Shown one piece after another: positions 8,408 to 17,274 of a stretch of 64,000 bases of DNA. The notes below the pieces were generated by a model. The model was not told the DNA's origin and did no database searches. It saw only the letters and a list, made by a program, of their open reading frames with translations. This DNA is from Spirilliplanes yamanashiensis (GTDB lineage: Bacteria > Actinomycetota > Actinomycetes > Mycobacteriales > Micromonosporaceae). Position 1 is the first letter of the stretch. Each line of letters begins with the position of its first letter. A program made the position numbers and the translations under genes. The stretch is taken from contig NZ_BOOY01000027.1 in the NCBI RefSeq assembly GCF_016863475.1, positions 1 to 64,000 of the forward strand. The letters run 5' to 3'.

Positions 8408-11400
8408 TCAGGGGACGGGCACCCCCACCAGCTGCACCGGCGGCGCCGCCGGGTCGAGCACCTCCTGCTGGCTGACGCCCGCCGGGACGACCGTGTCCAT
8501 CACCTTCGGCGCGGCGGCCGGGTCGGTGCCGCACACCGGCGCGCTGTCGCCCGCCGCGCACAGCCCGAACTGGTACGGCTGCGGCGTCGCCGCGAACCCG
8601 CGCGCCTGGTCCGGGCTGTAGCCGTCCTGGCCGTGGAGCGCCACCGTGAACACCCAGCCGGGGCCGGGCGTCCCCAGCGCCGCCTTCGGCACGCCGACCA
8701 GGATGGACCGGGTGGCGGCGTTGGCCGTGACGGTGACCGTGCCCAGGGAGTCGCCGCCGGCGTCGGCGAACACCGGCCCGGCGAAGCCCTGCACCTCGAT
8801 CCGGCTCGACCAGGCCGAGCCGGGCGCGATCGTGTAGTTGCGCTGCGGGAACGGCGCGGCCGTCGAGAAGCTCCCGGCGGCCGGGTCGCGCACGAACACG
8901 TCGAGCAGCTGGGCGCCCAGCGCCGAGCCGAACGTGGGCGTCAGGTCGCGCAGCCGGGTCAGCAGGTAGACGGTGTCGCCCGCGTCGACGACCTGGAACC
9001 GCTCGATGTCGTACGCGCCGGGCCGGAAGTCGGCGGCCGTCGGGTACCGGTAGGTGCCCGGGCCGTTGTCGTCGCCCTGCGGGTCGTCCACGGTGAGCAG
9101 CGCCGGGCCGGGCAGCGCCTCGGACACCACCGTCACCCGCGCGTAGCCGGTCGCCCGGCCCCGCTCGGCGGCCACCGTCACCACGTTCGCCAGGAACCCG
9201 ACGGGCACGACGGCCCGGAACGCGCCCGCGGCGTCGGCGGTCACGGTGACCGTGCGGGTCGCCCCCGCCACGTCGGTCGGGGTGCCCGCCACGGTGACGC
9301 GGGCGCGCGGCGCCGTCACACCGGTGACCGTCGCCGTGCCGCCGGGCACCACGGCGCCCTCGGCCGGGGCGGTGATCGTCACCGGCAGGGTGCCGGGCGC
9401 GCCGCGGGTCACGTACCGGTCGCGCACGGCCGCCGGCTGCTCGATCACCCGGCCCTCGCCCAGCGAGCGGATCAGCCGCACCTGCTGCGACTGCGCCCAC
9501 GTCAGCGGCGACGCCGAACCGGCCGCGCCGCCCGGCACGAACCCGATCGACGCCTGCTCGGGCGGGGTGCCCCACGCCGACGGCGGCACCGCCGGGTTCT
9601 CCCACGTCTGCTCGGGGATCAGCCCGACGCCCGTGCCGGACGCGGTCATCGCGTCGAGCAGCCGGGCGGCGCCGGGGGAGTCGCCGCGCTCCAGGTGGTG
9701 CTGGGCGCGCTCGCCGCTGAGCACCGGCCACAGGTGCCCGGACCCCGCGTTGCCCGTCGGCCACGGCCGCCCGCTCGGGGCGCACGCGGTCGGGTCGGGC
9801 TCCCAGCAGTCGCCGTAGCCGTCCTCGGTGCCCGCGGTGGCGGTGCCGTAGCGGTAGAAGCCGTCGCCGATGCGCAGCACCCGGTCGACCACCGGCAGCG
9901 ACGCCAGCACGTCCGGGTCGTCCGGCGGCAGGACACCCAGCCGGGTCAGCTCCAGGAAGCCCGCGTCGACCACCGTGCGCTGGTCGGCGTCCGGGCCGCC
10001 GTTGCCCAGGTTGTAGGTGATCGCGGCGTCCGGGTCGCCCGTCTTGGCGAGCCGGATGAAGTACCGCGGCGCGTACGGGCCGCTCGTGGTGACCGTCCAG
10101 CCCTTCACCGAGCGCTGGAAGTGGTCGGCGGTGGCCCGGTAGACCCGCGCCGCGTCCCGGGCGCCCTGCCGGTCGGCGATCCGCGCCGCCGCGACCAGCC
10201 CGGCGATCTCCGCCGCGATCGTCGACGGCGAGTGCCCCGACTGCTCCTCCCACCGCTCGCTGCCGAACGACGGACCGTACGCCACCAGGAAGTCCGCCGC
10301 CCGGCGCACCCGCGGCCACAGGCCCCGGTCGCCCGCCAGCCCCGCCTGCCACGCCATCAGCACCGGGTACGCGGTCTCGTCGAGCTGGTCGCCGCCCGAG
10401 TCGGGCGCCACCTTGCCGTTCAGCAGCGAGTTGCGCGGGAACCGCCCGTCGGGCAGCTGCTGGCGCTCGAACAGCCAGCGCACGGTGTCGCGGGCGGTCG
10501 CCCGGTCGCCGGTCGCCAGCAGCCCCGTGAACGACTCGTACAGGTCCCGGGCGAAGATCTCGCGGTACGAGCCGAAGTACACCGGCCGCCCGCCCGGGGT
10601 GTCACCGGCGCTGACCGCCTGCCCCCACGGGCTGGCCAGCGACGCCACGATCGCCCCCGGGAACGTCTTGTCCTCGCTGGCCTTGAGCACGTTCGCCGAC
10701 AGGTAGTAGGCCCGCCGCCGGTCCCGCGGCGGCCGGGCCAGCGTGCGGTCGTACGCCGCCCAGCCCAGGTGGTAGCGCGCGGCGGTGGCGGCGAACGGGG
10801 TCCGCGCGGCGGCGCCGGCCACCTCGACGGCGGACCCGGCGTCGCGGCCGAACCCCAGCGCCAGCGTCACCGGCCCCCGCCCGGTGTCCAGCCGCGCCGT
10901 CTGCACCACGTTGCCGCCGAACGCGTCCGCGTACCGGGTGGTCAGCCGCCGCGACGCGTCCAGCTGCGCCAGCCCGTCCGACGCGGTGCCCGCGAACCCG
11001 CTGGTCGAGGCCAGGAACGGCCGGTCGGCGCGCACCGCCAGCGCGGTCGGCACCGCGTAGTCGCGGTTCAGCGCGCTGCTGGTCGTCTGCGGGTCGGCCG
11101 CCACCAGCGCGCCCGTCGCCGCGTCCACCTGCGCGTCGTCGGCGCCGCCGTTGGCCGCGCCGCCCCCGCCGTTGCCGTTGACGCTCGGGTCCACGTGCAC
11201 CCACAGCTGCAGCCCCGGCACCTCCGTCACCAGCCGCACCCGCGCCACCACGGCGTCGCGCCGCGGGTCCGTCAGGTACTCCGCCACGATCCGGTACTTC
11301 CCGCTGCGCGCCACGCTGGTGACCTCGCACGACATCCCCGACTCGTCCAGCGCCCGCACCGAGTACGTGGTGTCGCGGGTCTGGATGTCGGTGAACGTGA

Positions 11401-11668
11401 CCCCGTCGGTGACGACGAACTGCACCGACTCCAGGTTCGTGTTGTCGACGGTGGGGCTGTAGACATCGGACAGCACGCCGTTGGCGACCGTGTACCAGAC
11501 CTTCGAGCCCCGCCCGTACGCCGTGCCGACACAGTCCTTGCGCGCCAGCCCGAAGTGCGACACCGTCCCCGGCCCACCCGGCGCCGGGGGAGCGGCCGCC
11601 GCCCCCGCGGGCGACGCGACGGCGAACGGGGCGAGCAACAGCGACGCGGCGAGCAGCACGGGCCTCAT
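8408..11668 (-). CDS. Glucodextranase-like GH15 exo-glucosidase, secreted, four-domain
   Basis: 1086 aa from the ATG at 11668. The N-terminus has a signal peptide ending near SPAGAAAAPP. Domain order follows bacterial glucodextranase: an N-terminal beta-sandwich (residues about 30-290, with SHFGLARKDCVGTAYGRGSK); a GH15 (alpha/alpha)6 barrel (about 300-700) with ARDLYESFTGLLATG, RWEEQSGHSPSTIA and GHLWPVLSGERAQH, which hold the likely acid and base Glu residues; an Ig-like domain B (about 730-810, PVTITAPAEGAVVPGG); and a C-terminal DOMON-like domain (about 820-1060). The family releases beta-D-glucose from the non-reducing ends of dextran or related alpha-glucans. It sits tail-to-head with the chitinase, 38 bp apart, suggesting a shared polysaccharide-degradation role. 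The exact substrate is inference. Confidence 0.92.
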   Translation of the reverse strand: MRPVLLAASLLLAPFAVASPAGAAAAPPAPGGPGTVSHFGLARKDCVGTAYGRGSKVWYTVANGVLSDVYSPTVDNTNLESVQFVVTDGVTFTDIQTRDTTYSVRALDESGMSCEVTSVARSGKYRIVAEYLTDPRRDAVVARVRLVTEVPGLQLWVHVDPSVNGNGGGGAANGGADDAQVDAATGALVAADPQTTSSALNRDYAVPTALAVRADRPFLASTSGFAGTASDGLAQLDASRRLTTRYADAFGGNVVQTARLDTGRGPVTLALGFGRDAGSAVEVAGAAARTPFAATAARYHLGWAAYDRTLARPPRDRRRAYYLSANVLKASEDKTFPGAIVASLASPWGQAVSAGDTPGGRPVYFGSYREIFARDLYESFTGLLATGDRATARDTVRWLFERQQLPDGRFPRNSLLNGKVAPDSGGDQLDETAYPVLMAWQAGLAGDRGLWPRVRRAADFLVAYGPSFGSERWEEQSGHSPSTIAAEIAGLVAAARIADRQGARDAARVYRATADHFQRSVKGWTVTTSGPYAPRYFIRLAKTGDPDAAITYNLGNGGPDADQRTVVDAGFLELTRLGVLPPDDPDVLASLPVVDRVLRIGDGFYRYGTATAGTEDGYGDCWEPDPTACAPSGRPWPTGNAGSGHLWPVLSGERAQHHLERGDSPGAARLLDAMTASGTGVGLIPEQTWENPAVPPSAWGTPPEQASIGFVPGGAAGSASPLTWAQSQQVRLIRSLGEGRVIEQPAAVRDRYVTRGAPGTLPVTITAPAEGAVVPGGTATVTGVTAPRARVTVAGTPTDVAGATRTVTVTADAAGAFRAVVPVGFLANVVTVAAERGRATGYARVTVVSEALPGPALLTVDDPQGDDNGPGTYRYPTAADFRPGAYDIERFQVVDAGDTVYLLTRLRDLTPTFGSALGAQLLDVFVRDPAAGSFSTAAPFPQRNYTIAPGSAWSSRIEVQGFAGPVFADAGGDSLGTVTVTANAATRSILVGVPKAALGTPGPGWVFTVALHGQDGYSPDQARGFAATPQPYQFGLCAAGDSAPVCGTDPAAAPKVMDTVVPAGVSQQEVLDPAAPPVQLVGVPVP

Positions 11669-11745
11669 CCGCGCATCAGACCATTGATGCCCGTCGCCGA
11701 CAACACCTCCGTCGGCAATCGGCAGCGCGCGTGCCGCTCGCCGGG

Positions 11746-12420
11746 TCAGCCGCGCAGGGAGTAGTTCTGCGGCACTGGCAGCACGGCGAGGCAGACCACG
11801 TCGCCGCGGCCCGAGACGCGCGACAGCCACGTCGGCTCCAGGGGCACCGCGCGCGTGGAGCGGTCGGCGGCGGGAGCGTAGGCCGCGAGCCGGTCGGCGC
11901 AGGCGGCCGCGAGGAACTCGTCCTTGTCGTAGTCGTCGATGCGCGCCGGGTACGGGATGTCGCCGACGGAGACGACCTCCGCGGCGTGCGCCTCCCGGCA
12001 ACCGACCACGGGCAGCTCGGAGACCGTCGTCTCGGTGCCGAGCACCTCGACGCAGTCGCCCGGGCGCAGGTGGACGAGGCCCACCGGGCCGGCGGCGACC
12101 ACCCGGCCCGCCGCGTCGCGCGCGGGACCCCCGACCGGCCACAGGTTGAGGGCCAGCATGGCGGCGAGCGCCAGGGTGCCGGCGACCATCCCGGCCACGG
12201 CGATGCCGCGGCCCCGCTCCTGGCCGCGGCGGATCCGGGCAAGGGCGGCCAGGCCGAGGCCGATGCTCAGGGGCGCGCAGGCGGTGAGGGAGGTGGCCAG
12301 CGCGGCGACGGCGAGCCCGCTCAGCGGCGGCCGCGCCGCCGGTGAGGCGGCGGGCCGGCCGTCGGTCGCGTCGGCGGGCGGGGTGGTGGTCGGTTCGGCG
12401 TCGGGCACGACGCGGGACAC
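11746..12420 (-). CDS. DUF4190 / septum-formation-domain membrane protein
   Basis: 224 aa with a GTG start at 12420. A Pro/Ala-rich cytosolic N-terminus is followed by the DUF4190 helical pair (about residues 34-95: SGLAVAALATSLTACAPLS and GIAVAGMVAGTLALAAMLAL). The extracellular part begins LRPGDCVEVLG and contains VVGCREAHAAEVVSV, the Cys-bearing pattern of the septum-formation family (PF13845-like). The domain name comes from weak association data and no biochemical role is established. It is a paralog of the gene at 12467-13144, in the same orientation, 46 bp downstream of it. Confidence 0.8.
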   Translation of the reverse strand: MSRVVPDAEPTTTPPADATDGRPAASPAARPPLSGLAVAALATSLTACAPLSIGLGLAALARIRRGQERGRGIAVAGMVAGTLALAAMLALNLWPVGGPARDAAGRVVAAGPVGLVHLRPGDCVEVLGTETTVSELPVVGCREAHAAEVVSVGDIPYPARIDDYDKDEFLAAACADRLAAYAPAADRSTRAVPLEPTWLSRVSGRGDVVCLAVLPVPQNYSLRG

Positions 12421-12466
12421 TAGCGGCGGCGCGTCCCCCGTGCCGCCCCGTTTCCTGCGACCCCCG

Positions 12467-13144
12467 TCACTGCCGGATCGAGCCGGTGCCCTTCGCCGGC
12501 TGGGTGGCCAGGCAGGTGATGGTCTTGTCGCGGTCCCAGCTCTCCGCCACCGGCTGCAGGAACAGCAGGTCGACGGCGTCGGCCTTCTCCCCGGCGTAGT
12601 CGTCCAGCAGCCGGCCGCACTCCTCGGTGGCCGCCTGCTCGACGGCGGCCGCGCCCGGGAACGCCGCGCCGGTCATGGTGTGCACGCCGACGACCTCGGC
12701 GTCGTGCGGCTGGGCGCACGGCACGACGGACACGTCGGTGACCATGCCCTCGCGGGCGCCGTTGAGGCAGTCGCCGGCGCGCAGCTCGGTGACCGCCGCG
12801 GTGCCACCGGAGGTCAGCGCGCCGTCGGCGTCGCGGTCCGGGGACTGCGCGATCGCGATGGCGGCGCCGATGCCGATGAGCAGGGCCCACGCGCAGGAGA
12901 TGGCGATGGCGGCGATGGCCAGGCCGCGCTTCTGGTTGCGCTTGCGGGCCTGCACGAGCCCGGCGATGCCGAGGCCGAGGCCGAGCAGGACGCCGCCGAG
13001 CAGCGACAGCACGAAGGCGGCGATGGACAGCCCGTTGTTCCCGGCGCGCGGCGGGGCGGCCTGGGGGTACGGCGGCTGCGGGCCGGCGGGCTGCGGGTGG
13101 GCAGGCTGCGGGGCGGCGGGCGGCGGCGGCAGAGTCTCGGACAC
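12467..13144 (-). CDS. DUF4190 / septum-formation-domain membrane protein (paralog)
   Basis: 225 aa with a GTG start at 13144. A very Pro-rich N-terminal tail (PPPPAAPQPAHPQPAGPQPP) is followed by two transmembrane helices of the DUF4190 type (LSIAAFVLSLLGGVLLGLGL and AIAAIAISCAWALLIGIGAA). An extracellular domain follows with LRAGDCLNGA, VVPCAQPHDAEVVGVH and ITCLATQP, which carry the paired Cys residues of the septum-formation family. The same architecture recurs in the next gene downstream, so this is a tandem duplication followed by strong divergence. The two probably share a promoter near 13145-13200. Confidence 0.82.
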   Translation of the reverse strand: MSETLPPPPAAPQPAHPQPAGPQPPYPQAAPPRAGNNGLSIAAFVLSLLGGVLLGLGLGIAGLVQARKRNQKRGLAIAAIAISCAWALLIGIGAAIAIAQSPDRDADGALTSGGTAAVTELRAGDCLNGAREGMVTDVSVVPCAQPHDAEVVGVHTMTGAAFPGAAAVEQAATEECGRLLDDYAGEKADAVDLLFLQPVAESWDRDKTITCLATQPAKGTGSIRQ

Positions 13145-13203
13145 GAGGCGGCACGCTAGCAGCGACGGGGGCCCGCGCGCCGCCCCATGACGATCGTCGG
13201 CGT

Positions 13204-14607
13204 TCACCAGCCCGACGGCGGCGCCTCCACGTGGACGGCCTTGGTCACCGTCAGCTCGTCGAGCAGCTCCGGGCCGTACCCGAAGCCCTGGCCGCTGGCG
13301 CGGCGCGGGTGCGCGGCGCCGCCCGGGGCGCCGCCGAACACCGCGTTGATCTTGACCGTGCCGGCGGGCAGGTCGCGCCAGGCGCGCTGGGCGTTGCTCA
13401 TCGACGGCGTCAGCACGGTCGCGGCCAGCCCGTACGGGGAGTCGGCGGCCCGGGCCAGGGCCTCGTCGAAGCTGTCGACCACCACGACGGGCGCGACCGG
13501 GCCGAACGTCTCCTCGCGCAGCACCGCCATGTCGTCGGTGCAGCCGGCCAGGACGGTCGGCGGGTACCAGGCGCCGGGGCCGGGCGGCACCTCGCCGCCG
13601 CAGCGGGCCGTCGCGCCGGCCGCGACCGCCGCCGTCACCTGGGCGTGCACGGCGTCGCGGTGGCGGGTGTCGACGAGCGGGCCGAGCCGGTCGGCCCACG
13701 CGCCGGCCTCGGCGACCAGGGCGTCGAGGAACGCGTCGGCGACGGAGCGGTGCACGTAGACGCGCTCGACGGCGACGCAGATCTGGCCCGAGTTGGCGAA
13801 CGCGCCCAGCGCCGCCTGCCCGGCCGCCCACGCCGGGTCAACCCCGGCGTCGACGATCAGCGGGTCGCTGCCGCCGTTCTCCAGCAGCGCCTTGGCGCCG
13901 GTGCGGGCGCACACCGCGGCGATGGCCCGGCCGGTGGCCGTCGAGCCGACGTGCGCGACCACGTCGACGTCGGCGCCGGTGAGCGCCGCGCCGACGCTGC
14001 CCGGGCCGGTGAGCAGCGACAGCACGCCGTCGGGCAGGTGCGGGGCGAGCGCCCGGACGACGGCGTGGCCGACGGCGGGGGTGCGCTCGCTCGGCTTCGA
14101 CACGACGGTGTTGCCGGTGACCAGGGCGGCGCCGATGAGCCCGCAGGTCACGGCGACCGGGTCGTTCCACGGGGTGATGGCCGCGACCACGCCGCGCGGC
14201 TGGTACGCCATCAGGTCGATCGCCTCGTCGTTGCCGGCCAGCGCGCGCCCGCGGTGCACGGGGCCCAGCTCGGCGTACTGGCGCAGCGTGCCGATGCCGG
14301 CGTCGATGCTGCCGCGGGCGTCGGCGACCGGCTTGCCCATCTCGGCGCGCATCAGCTCCGCGATGTCGTCGGCGGCGGCCTCCAGCGCGTCCGCGGCGGC
14401 GTGCACGGCGGCGGCGCGCGCGGCCGGCGCGGTGCGGGCCCAGCCGGGCTGCGCGTCGCGGGCCGCCTTCACGGCGGCGGCCACGTCGGACTCCGTCGCC
14501 ACCGGCACCCGGCTCACCGCGGCGCCGTCGACGGGGCTGCGGACCTCGAACGTGTCGCCCGCGGCGGGCGTCCAGACGCCCCCGATCAGCTGTTCCACCT
14601 CATGCAT
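13204..14607 (-). CDS. NAD(P)-dependent aldehyde dehydrogenase
   Basis: 467 aa from the ATG at 14607; a TTG six codons upstream (14625) is also in frame but less likely. It is a full-length ALDH: N-terminal NAD-binding fold with AAITPWNDPVAVTCGLIGAA, the glycine-rich turn HVGSTATGRAIA, catalytic general base Glu in LLENGGSDPLIVD, and nucleophile Cys in SGQICVAVERVYVHR. It would oxidise an aldehyde to the acid. The substrate is not deducible, although the sequence resembles broad-range and semialdehyde-type members. It is divergent from the heptose operon, with only 73 bp between the two start codons, so the two may share regulatory DNA. Confidence 0.9.
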   Translation of the reverse strand: MHEVEQLIGGVWTPAAGDTFEVRSPVDGAAVSRVPVATESDVAAAVKAARDAQPGWARTAPAARAAAVHAAADALEAAADDIAELMRAEMGKPVADARGSIDAGIGTLRQYAELGPVHRGRALAGNDEAIDLMAYQPRGVVAAITPWNDPVAVTCGLIGAALVTGNTVVSKPSERTPAVGHAVVRALAPHLPDGVLSLLTGPGSVGAALTGADVDVVAHVGSTATGRAIAAVCARTGAKALLENGGSDPLIVDAGVDPAWAAGQAALGAFANSGQICVAVERVYVHRSVADAFLDALVAEAGAWADRLGPLVDTRHRDAVHAQVTAAVAAGATARCGGEVPPGPGAWYPPTVLAGCTDDMAVLREETFGPVAPVVVVDSFDEALARAADSPYGLAATVLTPSMSNAQRAWRDLPAGTVKINAVFGGAPGGAAHPRRASGQGFGYGPELLDELTVTKAVHVEAPPSGW

Positions 14608-14680
14608 GTGGCGCGAATGCCCCAAAGAACTGCCGCCAAACTATGGTTTAGAACCGCTTGCCGGCGGTACTCGCAGCGCC

Positions 14681-16306
14681 ATGAAGGTGCTCGGGATCAA
14701 CGCCGTGTTCCACGACCCGGCGGCGGCGCTCGTCGTCGACGGGCGCATCGTCGCCGCCGCGGAGGAGGAGCGGTTCAGCCGCCGCAAGCACGGCAAGCGG
14801 CCGGTGCCGTTCTCCGCCTGGGAGCTGCCCGAGCTGGCCGCCGCGTGGTGCCTGGCCGAGGCAGGGCTGACGCCGGGCGAGCTGGACGCCGTCGCGTACT
14901 CGTTCGACCCGGCCCTGGCCGGCGACGTGTCGGCCAGCGACCCGTGGGACCACCTGCGCGTCGACTACGCCCGGCGGGCCCCGCAGTTCCTGGCCACCGC
15001 GCTGCCCGGGCTCGACCCGGAGCAGGTGCGGTTCGTGCCGCACCACGTCGCGCACGCCGCCTCGTCCGGCCTGGCGAACCCGCACGGCGACGGCGCCGTG
15101 CTGGTGCTCGACGGCCGCGGCGAGCGGGCCAGCCACCTCGGCGGGGTGTACCGGGACGGGCAGCTGGAGGTGCTGGCCGCGCAGGACCTGCCGCACTCGC
15201 TCGGCCTGCTCTACGAGGACCTGACCCGGCACCTGGGCTTCCTGCACTCCAGCGACGAGTACAAGGTGATGGCGCTGGCGTCGTTCGGCGAGCCGCGGTT
15301 CCTGCCGCTGCTGCGCGAGCTGATCCACGCCACCGACGACGGCGGCTTCCGGGTGGAGCGCATCGACTGGTCGGCGATGGCCAAGCCGGTCACCGACGGC
15401 ACGCTGACGGACGCGCACGCCGACCTGGCCTCCAGCATCCAGACCCGGCTGGAGGAGGTCATGCTCGACCTCGCCCGGTGGACCCACGACGCCGCCGGCG
15501 GCCCCGAGACGCTGACGATGGCCGGCGGCACCGCGCTGAACTGCGTGGCGAACGCGCGGATCGCCGCCGAGGGCCCGTACCGGCAGGTGTGGGTGCAGCC
15601 CGCGGCCGGCGACGCGGGCACCGCGCTCGGCGCCGCCCTGCACGTGGCCCGCGAGGCCGGCCCGGTCGAGCCGATGGCGGGCGCCGCCCTCGGGCGCGGC
15701 TGGTCCGACGAGGAGCTGGAGGCGGAGCTGCGGCGCGCCGCGCTGCCGTACACCCGGCCGGAGTCCATCGCCGCCGAGGCCGCCCGGGTGCTCGCCGACA
15801 ACGGCATCGTCGCCTGGTACCAGGGCCGCAGCGAGTACGGCCCGCGCGCGCTGGGCCACCGGTCGCTGCTGGCCCACCCCGGCGACCCCGACACCCAGAC
15901 CCGGATGAACGACGTCAAGGGCCGCGAGCAGTTCCGGCCGATCGCGCCGATGGTGCGCGCCGAGCGGTTCGCCGACATCTTCGACGGCGTCTACCCCAGC
16001 CCGTACATGCTGTTCGTGCACACCGTGAAGCCGGAGTGGAAGGACCGCATCCCGGCCGTCGTGCACGTCGACGGCACCGCCCGCGTGCAGACCGTCCACC
16101 CGGAGACCGAGCCGGTGGTGGCGGAGATGCTGGCCGAGTTCGAGCGGCTCACCGGGCTGCCGGTGGTGGTCAACACGTCGCTGAACACGGCCGGGCGGCC
16201 CATGGTGGACACCCCGCGCGAGGCGATGGAGCTGTTCGGATCGGCGCCCGTCGACCTGCTCGCGCTCGGGCCGTTCGCCGTGCACCGGGCCAAGGCGTTC
16301 GGATGA
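14681..16306 (+). CDS. Carbamoyltransferase, NodU/CmcH family
   Basis: 541 aa, first gene of the heptose operon. It opens KVLGINAVFHDPAAALVVDG with EEERFSRRKHGKRP close behind, the N-terminal ASKHA-fold domain of NodU/CmcH/TobZ enzymes. The metal-binding and transfer signature PHHVAHAASSG is also present. The C-terminal YrdC-like domain has SEYGPRALGHRSLLAHP, the region around REQFRPIAPMV, and VVNTSLNTAGRPMV. These enzymes use carbamoyl phosphate and ATP to put a carbamoyl group on a sugar or alcohol hydroxyl (Nod factors, cephamycin, tobramycin). Ribosome-site complementarity before the ATG is weak. Its stop overlaps the next start (ATGA at 16303). By context it most likely decorates the heptose product. 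Confidence 0.93.
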   Translation: MKVLGINAVFHDPAAALVVDGRIVAAAEEERFSRRKHGKRPVPFSAWELPELAAAWCLAEAGLTPGELDAVAYSFDPALAGDVSASDPWDHLRVDYARRAPQFLATALPGLDPEQVRFVPHHVAHAASSGLANPHGDGAVLVLDGRGERASHLGGVYRDGQLEVLAAQDLPHSLGLLYEDLTRHLGFLHSSDEYKVMALASFGEPRFLPLLRELIHATDDGGFRVERIDWSAMAKPVTDGTLTDAHADLASSIQTRLEEVMLDLARWTHDAAGGPETLTMAGGTALNCVANARIAAEGPYRQVWVQPAAGDAGTALGAALHVAREAGPVEPMAGAALGRGWSDEELEAELRRAALPYTRPESIAAEAARVLADNGIVAWYQGRSEYGPRALGHRSLLAHPGDPDTQTRMNDVKGREQFRPIAPMVRAERFADIFDGVYPSPYMLFVHTVKPEWKDRIPAVVHVDGTARVQTVHPETEPVVAEMLAEFERLTGLPVVVNTSLNTAGRPMVDTPREAMELFGSAPVDLLALGPFAVHRAKAFG

Positions 16307-17274
16307 TCAGCGTCGTCGTGCCCACGCTCGGGCGGCCGAGCCTGGCCGCCGTGCTGACGGCCCTGGCCACCGGCGAACGCCCCGCCGTGCCGGTCGAGGT
16401 GCTGGTGGTCGACGACCGGGCCGACCCGGTGGGGGAGCTGCCCGTGCCGGCGTCGCTGGCCGGGCTGGTCAAGGTGCTGCCCGGCCGCGCCGCCGGGCCC
16501 GCCGCCGCCCGCAACACCGGCTGGCGCGCCGCCGGGCACCCGTGGGTGGCGTTCCTCGACGACGACGTGGTGCCCGACGCCGACTGGCTGGTGCGGCTGC
16601 ACGCCGACCTGGCCGGCGTGCCGGCACGGGTGGGCGGCGTGCAGGGCCGCGTGGTCGTGCCGCTGCCGGCCGACCGGCGCCCCACCGACTGGGAACGGGT
16701 CACCGCGGCGCTCGCCGACGGCGACTGGATCACCGCCGACATGGCGTACCGGCGCGCGGCCCTCGCCGCGGTCGACGGCTTCGACGAGCGGTTCCCGCGC
16801 GCGTTCCGGGAGGACGCCGAGCTGGCCCACCGGGTCCGCAGCGCGGGCTGGGAGCTGGTGCGCGGCGAGCGCCGGGTGACCCACCCGGTGCGCCCGGAGA
16901 GCCGCTGGGTCAGCGTGCGCACCCAGCGCGGCAACGCCGACGACGCGCTGCTGCGCCGCCTGTACGGGCCGTCCTGGCGGGCCGTCCTCGACGTGCCCCC
17001 GGGCCGCCGGCGCCGCCACCTCGCCGTGACGGCCGCGGGCGCCGCGGCGCTGGCCTGCGCGGCGGCCGCCGCCGTGACCCGCCGCCGCGCCCCGGCGTAC
17101 GCCGCCGCGGCGGCCGGCGCGGCCTGGCTGACCGGCACGGCCGAGTTCGCCTGGGCCCGCATCGCCCCCGGTCCCCGCGACGCCCGGGAGGTGACCACCA
17201 TGCTCCTGAGCAGCGCAATCATCCCTGTCGCAGCGGTCGCGCACTGGACGCGGGGCTGGTGGACAAGTCGTTGA
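16303..17274 (+). CDS. Family 2 glycosyltransferase with C-terminal membrane helices
   Basis: 323 aa. A GT-A fold begins ISVVVPTLGRPSLAAVLTAL. It has the nucleotide-binding Asp-Asp of LVVDDRAD, the DXD metal motif in AFLDDDVVPDADWL, and the acceptor-side REDAELAHRVRSAGWEL, all standard for GT2. After about residue 230 two or three hydrophobic segments (VTAAGAAALACAAAAAV, YAAAAAGAAWLTG and MLLSSAIIPVAAVAHW) suggest anchoring to the membrane. It overlaps the carbamoyltransferase stop by 4 nt and the next gene by 1 nt, so all are translationally coupled. The donor and acceptor sugars are unknown. Confidence 0.9.
   Translation: MISVVVPTLGRPSLAAVLTALATGERPAVPVEVLVVDDRADPVGELPVPASLAGLVKVLPGRAAGPAAARNTGWRAAGHPWVAFLDDDVVPDADWLVRLHADLAGVPARVGGVQGRVVVPLPADRRPTDWERVTAALADGDWITADMAYRRAALAAVDGFDERFPRAFREDAELAHRVRSAGWELVRGERRVTHPVRPESRWVSVRTQRGNADDALLRRLYGPSWRAVLDVPPGRRRRHLAVTAAGAAALACAAAAAVTRRRAPAYAAAAAGAAWLTGTAEFAWARIAPGPRDAREVTTMLLSSAIIPVAAVAHWTRGWWTSR

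Noticed and set aside
8306-11764. Plus-strand open frame of 1152 codons opposite the chitinase and glucodextranase
   Set aside because: It consists of Arg/Ala/Gly/Pro-rich antisense sequence with no motif, and spans two well-supported genes on the other strand.
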